NCBI GenBank assembly: GCA_910588595.1
Contig: CAJUQU010000258.1
Span: 1 to 6,119 of the forward strand
Length of the DNA stretch: 6,119 nt
Reading direction: 5' to 3'
DNA from: an uncultured Lachnospiraceae bacterium
GTDB lineage: Bacteria; Bacillota_A; Clostridia; Lachnospirales; Lachnospiraceae
Below are positions 1 to 6,090 of the stretch, piece after piece. A model generated the notes under the pieces. The model saw only the letters and a list, made by a program, of their open reading frames with translations, searched no databases and was not told the origin of the DNA. The position numbers and the translations under genes are program-made. Position 1 is the stretch's first letter, and each line of letters begins with the position of its first letter.

Positions 1-49
1 ACGAGATGGTTGTCAGTGACTGGAGTTCAGACGTGTGCTCTTCCGATCT
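1..49 (-). other. Illumina TruSeq index adapter left on contig end (artefact)
   Basis: This is not genomic DNA. Bases 1-7 match the end of the P7 segment (ACGAGAT), bases 8-15 (GGTTGTCA) occupy the 8-base i7 index slot, and bases 16-49 match the 34-base TruSeq index-side adapter ending in CTCTTCCGATCT. The orientation is that of an untrimmed read-1 read-through, reverse-complemented. Translated, it gives the false peptide VTGVQTCALPI, which extends the downstream cheA frame to a spurious TTG start at base 10. Genomic sequence begins at about base 50. The adapter identity is recognised directly from the bases and is essentially certain. Confidence 0.98.
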
Positions 50-51
50 TC

Positions 52-1926
52 ACGGAGATCGTTTTTCAGGTGTTGGATTTTATCAATGGAGAGATGGAGA
101 AGATCAAGGACGGAAATGATCCTGACGGTGACAATTCCCAGTTGATCGACCTGATGGAAAAATTCCTTGTGAAGCTAAAAGGTGTGATCGACTCTTCCAA
201 CGGAACCGAAGAGCCCAAGAGTGAGGCGGCTCCCGCAGCGGCTTCGTCAAGTATGGACCTGGGGCCGAACCAGTTCTACATCGCGCCGCAGGCTTCGGGC
301 GATGCGAAATGTTTCCGCATCAAGATTACATATCATGAGGATACGCAGATGAGCAATCTGCGCGCATATTCCGCTACGTATGCACTGAAGGAATTTACCG
401 AGGATGTGCACTACTCACCGGAGGATATTCTTACGGATGAAAACTCATCGGATCTGATCCTGGCAGAAGGTTTCAAGATGCTTGTCAGGGGAGATTTTAC
501 GGAGGATAAGCTCCATGAACTGCTCGATACGACTTCTGAAATAAGCAGTATCGATATCCTTGAGTGTTCCAATGCGGAGTTTGAGCACGGATTCTCGGGT
601 GAGCCCATACAGGAGGAGACCAGTGCGGCTCCGGCAGCGGTGCCAGAGCAACAGAAGAAAAAAGAGGCGGAAGTAGAGCCGCAGCCGGGCGACTATGTCA
701 TCCAGAAGGAGGCCGGCAAAGCCAAGCAGATCACCAAGAAAAAGAAAAAAGAAGTAAAGCAGGCATTTATGAGTGTAAACATCGATAAGATGAATATGCT
801 GATGGACCTGATGGGCGAGATGGTGATCGCAGAGTCTGTAGTATTGCAGAACCCGGATCTGCAGGTGCCAAATCTCGATCTGACGAACTTCCAGAAAGCT
901 GCGTCACAGCTGTCGAAGATCACGACAGAGATGCAGGAGCTCATTATGTCGATGCGTATGATGCCGCTTACGAATACATTCCAGAAGATGAACAGGACTG
1001 TATTTGATATGTCGAGAAAGCTCGGGAAGAATATCGAGTTTGAGATGATAGGCGACACGACAGAAGTAGATAAAAATATCATAGAAAATATATCTGATCC
1101 ACTGATGCATCTTGTCAGAAATTCGGTTGACCACGGTGTTGAGATGCCGGAAGAGAGAGAGGCAGCAGGGAAGCGAGAACCTGCAAAAGTCACACTCGAG
1201 GCAAAGAACGAGGGAGGCAAGGTTTGGATCACTGTGAGGGATAACGGTAAGGGACTCAACAGAAACAAGCTTTATAAGAAAGCATGGGAGAATGGCATCC
1301 TGCCGGACAACCGTGTGGAGAGTGATTACACAGACAAAGAGATCTTTCAGTTTATCACGTTCCCTGGATTTTCGACAAAGGAAAAAGTTACTGAGTTTTC
1401 CGGGCGCGGCGTAGGTATGGACGTTGTGGTGAAAAATATCCAGAAGATCGGCGGCGTGCTTGATATTGACTCGGTCGAGGGCGAAGGCACTACGATGACG
1501 ATGAAGATTCCTCTGACGATGGCGATCATAGACGGTATTGTCATGAGAAATGGCAATATGAAGTTCGTGATGGAAACCGGTGCGATCAAGCAGTTTATCC
1601 GTGTGACGGATGATCAGTTGATCCATGAGCCAAACGGTGAGGAGTACGTCATGATCCGCGGCGAATGTTATCCGATCCTCAGACTGAGCCAGAAGTATGA
1701 TCTGGAGGATGCAGTGACTGATGTGGAGGACGGTGTCATGCTCCTGCTTGAGTACGAAGGGAACACGCTTTGCGTATTGATTGACGAGCTGATCGGAACC
1801 CAGGAGATCGTTGTCAAGCCAATACCGCCATATGTGAAGAAAGTTCATGGAATATCGGGTTGTACACAGCTCGGTGACGGCAGTATTGCCCTGATACTTG
1901 ATGTGAGCGGACTGATGCAGGATTGA
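52..1926 (+). CDS. cheA: Chemotaxis sensor histidine kinase CheA, 5'-truncated (partial)
   Basis: Cytoplasmic kinase that autophosphorylates under control of chemoreceptors and CheW and passes phosphate to CheY/CheB. The readable part is about 625 residues. Residue numbers here count codons from base 10. Residues ~15-60 are the last helices of the P1 HPt domain; the phospho-accepting His is missing because the contig starts inside P1. A P2-like CheY-binding domain lies at ~100-195, followed by an Ala/Pro/Lys-rich linker (~196-252). P3 dimerisation helices start near F253. The P4 ATPase carries the N box HLVRNSVDHG (H367-G376, N371), G1 DNGKG (D411-G415), the FPGFST stretch and G2 GRGVGMD (G465-D471). 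A CheW-like P5 domain runs from ~506 to the end. All visible catalytic motifs are intact. The true start lies upstream; I infer ~80-90 residues are missing. The frame can be extended to base 10, but only through adapter. The gene ends in three consecutive in-frame stops. Confidence 0.95.
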   Translation, partial: TEIVFQVLDFINGEMEKIKDGNDPDGDNSQLIDLMEKFLVKLKGVIDSSNGTEEPKSEAAPAAASSSMDLGPNQFYIAPQASGDAKCFRIKITYHEDTQMSNLRAYSATYALKEFTEDVHYSPEDILTDENSSDLILAEGFKMLVRGDFTEDKLHELLDTTSEISSIDILECSNAEFEHGFSGEPIQEETSAAPAAVPEQQKKKEAEVEPQPGDYVIQKEAGKAKQITKKKKKEVKQAFMSVNIDKMNMLMDLMGEMVIAESVVLQNPDLQVPNLDLTNFQKAASQLSKITTEMQELIMSMRMMPLTNTFQKMNRTVFDMSRKLGKNIEFEMIGDTTEVDKNIIENISDPLMHLVRNSVDHGVEMPEEREAAGKREPAKVTLEAKNEGGKVWITVRDNGKGLNRNKLYKKAWENGILPDNRVESDYTDKEIFQFITFPGFSTKEKVTEFSGRGVGMDVVVKNIQKIGGVLDIDSVEGEGTTMTMKIPLTMAIIDGIVMRNGNMKFVMETGAIKQFIRVTDDQLIHEPNGEEYVMIRGECYPILRLSQKYDLEDAVTDVEDGVMLLLEYEGNTLCVLIDELIGTQEIVVKPIPPYVKKVHGISGCTQLGDGSIALILDVSGLMQD

Positions 1927-1932
1927 TGATAG
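1924..1932 (+). other. Three tandem in-frame stop codons ending cheA
   Basis: The cheA frame ends TGA TGA TAG, with a further in-frame TAG at 1936-1938. This enforces termination even if the leading TGA is read through. It is plainly visible in the bases; that it is functionally selected is only a guess. The following gap to the next start (1927-2016) holds no convincing terminator or -35/-10 pair. A TTGCAG at 1969-1974 lacks a -10 at proper spacing. Confidence 0.7.
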
Positions 1933-2003
1933 TTATAGTGAACGACGACAATATGACCACAAAAAGAATTGCAGTCGCTACAAATTTACATAGAGGCATG
2001 AAT

Positions 2004-2011
2004 GGAGGAGG
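2004..2011 (+). promoter_or_regulatory. Ribosome binding site of the HPt gene (decides start)
   Basis: GGAGGAGG lies 5 bases before the ATG at 2017, a near-perfect Shine-Dalgarno match. An in-frame ATG at 2002 lies just before and overlaps this site, with only a weak AGAGG upstream of it, so the 2017 start is preferred. Confidence 0.8.
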
Positions 2012-2016
2012 ACTAC

Positions 2017-2367
2017 ATGGATGCAGATCGGAAGAAATTTTTAGAGGAAAAGGGATTTGATGTAGACGGCACAATGAAACGATTTTTGAACAATGAGAAT
2101 CTATATCTCAAATGTCTTAGAAAATTTCTTGATGATGCGAGCTATGACAAACTGAAGGAGGCCTATGAGAAGGGAAACTGCAAGGAGGCCTTTGAAGGAG
2201 CGCATACAATGAAAGGATTTGTATCAAATCTTGGAATCAACGAGATGTATCATCTGCTGATACCGATGGTGGAGAAACTCAGGGTTCAGGACATGAATCT
2301 CGGCGAGGAGATGAAGCGTCTGGCGGTACTGTACGAGGAGACTTACAAGATCATAGAGGAACTTTGA
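2017..2367 (+). CDS. Stand-alone HPt (histidine phosphotransfer) domain protein
   Basis: A 116-residue soluble protein made almost entirely of one HPt four-helix bundle, which relays phosphate between kinases and receiver domains. The motif AHTMKGFVSNLG contains the expected phospho-acceptor His63 with the HxxKG signature (H63, K66, G67) and the following N-L-G. An N-terminal helix with KGFDVD (residues 12-17) precedes it, as in small HPt proteins of Clostridia (recalled, not searched). There is no kinase, receiver or membrane segment. The start at 2017 is chosen for the GGAGGAGG site; the alternative ATG at 2002 would add five residues. It follows cheA by 90 bases and precedes the unknown membrane protein by 45. 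Its partner is not shown by the sequence; CheA or a hybrid kinase elsewhere are the natural candidates. The domain call is confident; the pathway is inference. Confidence 0.88.
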   Translation: MDADRKKFLEEKGFDVDGTMKRFLNNENLYLKCLRKFLDDASYDKLKEAYEKGNCKEAFEGAHTMKGFVSNLGINEMYHLLIPMVEKLRVQDMNLGEEMKRLAVLYEETYKIIEEL

Positions 2368-2412
2368 TGGGGAATGCCGGCACAGACATCAGTGAAAGGC
2401 AGGGAATACCGG

Positions 2413-2985
2413 ATGGCAGATAAGGCAGATTGGATTGTTGACGGATTTCAGTTTGGAACGCAGCAGGATGCGGAGCTGGCTCAGAGTGAACAGCTTCGCA
2501 TAGAGCGGCTTGAGGAAAAACTGGATTACCAGAATTATGAGATGGTGGGTGCAGTGTACAAGAAAGCGCTGAATAACCGTGTGTTCAAGACACCAGTCGG
2601 GTATGATTTCCTCAAAAGACTTCAGCGGATTTTGCAGGAAAATCCGCTGCCGGATGAGGAGGTTGCCAGCATACCAGTGTATGGTGTGTACAGCATGAGA
2701 GAAAGCGCCAACCAAACAGTGGAGAGAATACAGGCAAGCCGCAAGCCGGTCAAAAAAGAAAAGCCCAAGCAGGAATTTTTCAGCAGAAAAACTTCAATAC
2801 TAGTGAATATCGGGCTGTTGGTACTGGTGATCATTATGTTTGTGATATCAACCACAAGTGCGAATCCCACGGTGCTGAATTACGAGAAAGTTCTTCAAAA
2901 CCGATATGTTGAGTGGGAACAGCAGCTGTCTGATAGAGAACGGGTGATCAGGGAGAAGGAGAGAGAACTTCTGATCGCCGAATGA
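2413..2985 (+). CDS. Uncharacterised protein with one membrane helix and a charged helical C-terminus
   Basis: I cannot assign a function. The 190-residue product has three visible parts. Residues 1-~100 look cytoplasmic, beginning MADKADWIVDGFQF, then a charged helix (about 22-37) and a segment with FKTPVGYDFLKRLQRIL (from about 59). A Lys-rich stretch (KPVKKEKPKQ) follows. A single hydrophobic helix spans about 127-148. The last ~35 residues are strongly charged and probably helical or coiled coil (QQLSDRERVIREKERE). The Lys-rich side before the helix predicts N-terminus inside and the tail outside; there is no signal peptide. The ATG at 2413 is chosen because AGGGA (2401-2405) sits 7 bases upstream. 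An ATG at 2374 would add 13 residues but has no well-spaced site. I recall similar WIV-G-F-leading proteins in Lachnospiraceae but cannot name the family. It sits between hpt and the two-component genes, so a signalling or scaffolding role is possible but unproven. Confidence 0.75.
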   Translation: MADKADWIVDGFQFGTQQDAELAQSEQLRIERLEEKLDYQNYEMVGAVYKKALNNRVFKTPVGYDFLKRLQRILQENPLPDEEVASIPVYGVYSMRESANQTVERIQASRKPVKKEKPKQEFFSRKTSILVNIGLLVLVIIMFVISTTSANPTVLNYEKVLQNRYVEWEQQLSDRERVIREKERELLIAE

Positions 2986-3005
2986 AATGAGGATATGGTT
3001 TTGTT

Positions 3006-3680
3006 ATGAGTAAGCTGAAGATACTTGTAGTGGACGACGAGAGCAGGATGCGCAAGCTTGTTAAGGATTTCCTTGTGAAGCAGAATTACGAGGTGCTGGA
3101 AGCTGGTGACGGTAGCGAGGCGCTTGACCTCTTTTTTGCAGATCAGGATATCGCACTGATCATATTGGATGTGATGATGCCCAAGATGGACGGTTGGCAG
3201 GTCTGCAGGGAAGTGCGGAACTACTCAAAAGTGCCGATCATTATGCTGACAGCCCGCACAGATGAGCGTGACGAGCTTCAAGGGTTTCAATTGGGGGTGG
3301 ATGAGTATATCGCTAAACCATTCAGCCCCAAGATACTGGTAGCGCGCGTGGAGGCGATCCTGCGCAGGACGAACCAGATAGCAGCGGACGCAGTGCTCTC
3401 CTATGGAGGGATATCGATCGACCAGGCTGCCCACGTCGTTATGATCGATGGGAAGACGATCGATTTGAGTTTCAAGGAATTTGAACTGCTGACATATTTT
3501 ATGGAAAACAAGGGGATCGCACTGTCCAGGGAGAAGATTCTCAACAGTGTGTGGAATTATGACTATTTTGGGGATGCCAGAACGATCGATACCCATGTGA
3601 AGAAGCTTAGAAGTAAGCTGGGAGAAAAGGGAGATCTGATCAAAACTGTCTGGGGGATGGGCTATAAGCTGGAAATATGA
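3006..3680 (+). CDS. OmpR/PhoB-family two-component response regulator
   Basis: A 224-residue DNA-binding transcription regulator with an N-terminal receiver domain (~1-120) and a C-terminal winged-helix domain (~128-224). Receiver residues are all present: acidic pocket D10/D11, phospho-acceptor D55 in ILDVMMPKMDG, T82 in IIMLTAR, Y101, and K104 followed by P105. The output domain shows the family pattern LSFKEFELL, a recognition-helix region ending ARTIDTHVKKLRSKLG, and the terminal wing with TVWGMGYKL. Length is normal for the family. The start is fixed by the immediate receiver beginning MSKLKILVVDDE; the GAGGA at 2989-2993 is 12 bases upstream, a slightly long spacing. Its stop overlaps the next gene's start (ATGA), so the two are translationally coupled and the kinase at 3677 is its evident partner. 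The genes it regulates are unknown; the downstream lipoprotein is one possible target. Confidence 0.96.
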   Translation: MSKLKILVVDDESRMRKLVKDFLVKQNYEVLEAGDGSEALDLFFADQDIALIILDVMMPKMDGWQVCREVRNYSKVPIIMLTARTDERDELQGFQLGVDEYIAKPFSPKILVARVEAILRRTNQIAADAVLSYGGISIDQAAHVVMIDGKTIDLSFKEFELLTYFMENKGIALSREKILNSVWNYDYFGDARTIDTHVKKLRSKLGEKGDLIKTVWGMGYKLEI

Positions 3681-5179
3681 AGCATACAAAAAAACTTTTT
3701 ATCAATCATTCCATCAAACAGGAGATCGCGCTGGTCTTTATTGCAGTTATGGCGGGGACGATCGTGCTCTGCTGGATCATCAACAATATTTTTTTGGAGA
3801 ATTTCTATATACAGAATAAGAAAAACGCGATCAAAGATGCGTATTACAGGATCAATGAAGTGATGACGAACGGTGATATATTGTCGGATGCGTTCGGTCT
3901 TGAACTGCGGAAAACATGCGATATGTACAATATCGGACTGCTGGTCATCGATGCCGCGTCCAACACCCGGATTTCCAGCACAAGGGATGCGGATAAACTT
4001 TTGCGCAGACTGTACGATAACTTTTTTAGCTCTGGCAGTGAGACGGCGTATCTGGATAAGGGCAGTAATTATTATATGGCGAAAGTTATGGACAAGTCTA
4101 CTGATACAGAGTATCTGGAGATGTGGGGACTGCTCAACAATGGGAATCTGTTTTTGATTCGTTCTCCCATTGAGAGTATACGCGACAGTGTAAACCTGTC
4201 CAATCGTTTCCTTGCGTATGTGGGAGTTATCGCGACACTGATCAGTGCGGTGCTGATCTGGTTTGTGACAACAAGGATCACAAGACCGATCATGGAACTG
4301 AAAAATATCTCCGAGGAGATGACGAAACTTAAGTTCGAGACAAAATACGAAAGCCGTGGACAGAACGAGGTCGACCAGCTCGGTGAGCACATGAATGCGC
4401 TGTCGAGCACACTGGAAAAGACGATATCAGAGTTGAAGACAGCAAACAATGAGTTGATGCGGGATATAGAGAAAAAAGAACAGATCGATGAGATGCGCAA
4501 GGAGTTTTTGTCCAATGTGTCCCATGAGCTTAAGACACCGATTGCACTGATACAGGGGTATGCGGAGGGGCTCAGGGAGGGGATCAATGATGACGATACC
4601 GAGAACAGGGACTTTTACTGCGATGTGATCATCGATGAGGCTGGGAAAATGAACACTATGGTCAAAAAACTGCTTGATCTAAACCAGTTGGAGTTTGGCA
4701 ATGATGTTGTTACCTTGGAGCGGTTTGACATAACAGCACTTGTCAGGAACTTTATCACTTCCGCAGAGATCCTGATCAGCCAAAACGAAGTGAATGTGCG
4801 GGTTGACGAGCCTGGACCGATCTATGTGTGGGCAGATGAGTTTAAGACTGAAGAGATCGTGCGAAATTTTTTCAGCAATGCGATGAACCATGTCAAAGGG
4901 GATAAGATCATTGATGTTAAATATAGATTGATTGAAGAAGAACGTGCCAACAGAGTGCGGATTAGTGTATTTAATACAGGCGAGCCGATACCGGAGGAGT
5001 CCATTCCTCATATATGGGAGAAATTTTACAAGGTAGATAAGGCGAGAACGCGTGAATATGGGGGCAGCGGAGTTGGATTGTCCATCGTTAAGGCGATCAT
5101 GGAATCCATGAATCAGCATTACGGTGTTATCAATTATACCAATGGCGTCGAGTTCTGGTTTGAACTTGAAACCAAGTAA
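3677..5179 (+). CDS. Membrane sensor histidine kinase with HAMP domain, partner of the upstream regulator
   Basis: A 500-residue sensor kinase. It has TM1 at ~17-35, an extracytoplasmic sensing region of ~140 residues (~36-178), TM2 at ~179-197, a HAMP linker from ~198 (conserved P204), a connecting helix, then HisKA with phospho-acceptor H283 in SNVSHELKTP. The HATPase_c domain (~385-498) has N box Asn N401 in FFSNAMNH, a G1 region reading VFNTGEPIP (N433 where classical kinases have Asp), WEKFYKVDKAR, and G2 GGSGVG (G462-G467). The Asn at G1 occurs in a known branch of Firmicutes VanS-like kinases, so I read it as family character, not inactivation. The sensing region resembles no specific ligand domain that I recognise. 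The start codon overlaps the regulator's stop by 4 bases. It phosphorylates the upstream OmpR-type regulator (inferred from pairing). Confidence 0.95.
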   Translation: MKHTKKLFINHSIKQEIALVFIAVMAGTIVLCWIINNIFLENFYIQNKKNAIKDAYYRINEVMTNGDILSDAFGLELRKTCDMYNIGLLVIDAASNTRISSTRDADKLLRRLYDNFFSSGSETAYLDKGSNYYMAKVMDKSTDTEYLEMWGLLNNGNLFLIRSPIESIRDSVNLSNRFLAYVGVIATLISAVLIWFVTTRITRPIMELKNISEEMTKLKFETKYESRGQNEVDQLGEHMNALSSTLEKTISELKTANNELMRDIEKKEQIDEMRKEFLSNVSHELKTPIALIQGYAEGLREGINDDDTENRDFYCDVIIDEAGKMNTMVKKLLDLNQLEFGNDVVTLERFDITALVRNFITSAEILISQNEVNVRVDEPGPIYVWADEFKTEEIVRNFFSNAMNHVKGDKIIDVKYRLIEEERANRVRISVFNTGEPIPEESIPHIWEKFYKVDKARTREYGGSGVGLSIVKAIMESMNQHYGVINYTNGVEFWFELETK

Positions 5180-5181
5180 AC

Positions 5182-5186
5182 GGAGG
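5182..5186 (+). promoter_or_regulatory. Ribosome binding site selecting the TTG start of the lipoprotein
   Basis: GGAGG ends 8 bases before TTG at 5195, ideal spacing. The upstream in-frame GTG at 5186 overlaps the site itself and so cannot be served by it. Confidence 0.8.
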
Positions 5187-5194
5187 TGTCGGTT

Positions 5195-5947
5195 TTGAAG
5201 AAGGGGAAAGTTTTAGGGCTTCTGGCGATGTCAGCAGTACTGCTGACTGGTTGCGTGGATCATATGCCAGAGCTCACGGCGGAACAGTCGGATATTATTG
5301 CAGAATACGCAGCCGGACTGCTGTTGAAATATTCTTCCAATTATGATTACAAGATTGTGAGCGATGAGGAAGTGGCAGCTGCGATGGCAGCAGGTCAGGA
5401 GAGCTCTGAACCGGAGACGGAAAGAGAGACAGAGACAGACAAGGAACAGACGGAGGGAACGGATCCGAGTATGCCTTCGCCAGATACGTCGTCGCCAGAG
5501 AATGAGACGGAGCAGGTGCAGGTAGTGGCAGATCTTGATTTTGCAGCGGAACTCGGGATCGATGATCTGATCATCAGATATCAGTCATTTGAGATATGCA
5601 GTTCGTATCCTGAGAACAACACTGGTTTTAGCGTGGACGCGGCTCAGGGGAAAAAACTTCTGGTGATGCATTTTGATATGGAGGGATTGCCAGAGGAGGA
5701 CATAGACTGCAACTTATTTGACTATGATATTAAAATGCGGGTGAATATCAACGATACAGTCTCCGCAAATGTGCTGAGTACGATGATCCCCAACGATCTT
5801 GCGTCATTTATGGATGTAGTGCACGGGGGTGAGCGTATCGATGTAGTGGCTGTCGCAGAGATTAGCGACATGACAGAGGAGGAAATCCAAGCGTTGGTAT
5901 TGCGTGCATCCTCAAACGGGCATACATGTACAGTGAAGCTGAAGTAG
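5195..5947 (+). CDS. Putative cell-surface lipoprotein of unknown function
   Basis: A 250-residue exported lipoprotein. From the TTG start the N-terminus reads MKKGKVLGLLAMSAVLLTGC: basic head, hydrophobic core and lipobox LTGC with lipidated Cys20. Next comes a helical segment containing AEYAAGLLLKYSSNY (about 34-48), an acidic Glu/Thr/Ser/Pro-rich low-complexity linker (~69-107), then a C-terminal domain (~110-250) of alternating hydrophobic strands (for example KKLLVMHFDM and DVVAVAEIS). This domain reminds me of immunoglobulin-like lipoprotein domains of the DUF4352 type, at low confidence. The AEYAAGLLLKY-type segment is, from memory, recurrent in Lachnospiraceae lipoproteins. An alternative GTG start at 5186 would add three residues. 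It begins 15 bases after the kinase stop, so it is probably co-transcribed and could be an accessory of the sensor or a simple output. That link is inference. Confidence 0.85.
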   Translation: MKKGKVLGLLAMSAVLLTGCVDHMPELTAEQSDIIAEYAAGLLLKYSSNYDYKIVSDEEVAAAMAAGQESSEPETERETETDKEQTEGTDPSMPSPDTSSPENETEQVQVVADLDFAAELGIDDLIIRYQSFEICSSYPENNTGFSVDAAQGKKLLVMHFDMEGLPEEDIDCNLFDYDIKMRVNINDTVSANVLSTMIPNDLASFMDVVHGGERIDVVAVAEISDMTEEEIQALVLRASSNGHTCTVKLK

Positions 5948-6090
5948 TGTTGAATTATCACCTGTTATAAGAAGAGTGGCGATATAGATAAAAAAACAAA
6001 AAAATACTGAAAATATTTGTAATTATTCATATATATATGTTATAATTAGTATAAGATAATTACTCTACACAGCAGTGGGGATAAAGAGAT
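5948..6090. other. AT-rich intergenic tail without a gene
   Basis: After the lipoprotein stop the sequence is visibly AT-richer than the genes. Near its start an imperfect inverted repeat (TATCACC at about 5957-5963 with GGCGATA downstream, one mismatch) is followed by A-runs, not T-runs, so it does not look like an intrinsic terminator for the + strand. The second half carries a promoter (6017-6046) and the first bases of an untranslated leader. No open frame with a good ribosome binding site is visible before the adapter begins at 6091. Confidence 0.6.
6017..6046 (+). promoter_or_regulatory. Sigma-A-like promoter with extended -10, facing off the right end
   Basis: A -35 element TTGTAA (6017-6022, 4 of 6 to consensus) is separated by 18 bases from a perfect -10 TATAAT (6041-6046), preceded by an extended -10 TG at 6038-6039. 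The surrounding AT-rich DNA supports promoter function. Transcription would start near 6053 and read into a leader of at least ~37 bases cut off by the contig end. It should serve a downstream + strand gene not in this window. Confidence 0.6.

Noticed and set aside
904..1848. Long open frame of 314 codons on the - strand opposite cheA
   Set aside because: It lies wholly inside clear cheA coding sequence, its product is a His/Leu-rich jumble with no recognisable domain, and it fits a codon-shadow frame. The same applies to the - strand frames at 693-1268, 3225-3689 and 3662-4390.
2025..2035. Eleven-base match to the start of the adapter (AGATCGGAAGA) inside the HPt gene, hinting at an internal misjoin
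   Set aside because: The match stops after 11 bases, no further adapter follows, and the reading frame continues as a normal HPt N-terminus on both sides. Probably coincidence, though read coverage across 2015-2045 would settle it.
1953..2060. Small + strand frame (35 codons) starting MTTKRIAVATN that overlaps the HPt start in another frame
   Set aside because: There is no ribosome binding site before its ATG, its second half is simply the HPt gene read out of frame, and no domain is visible.
2367..2423. 18-codon frame starting at the ATG that overlaps the HPt stop (TGATG)
   Set aside because: Too short and without its own binding site. At most it could help couple translation to the next gene, and nothing supports a product.
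5957..5998. Possible intrinsic terminator after the lipoprotein gene
   Set aside because: The stem is short with a mismatch, and it is followed by runs of A, not T, on the coding strand; read on the other strand, the T-run precedes the stem and does not follow it.
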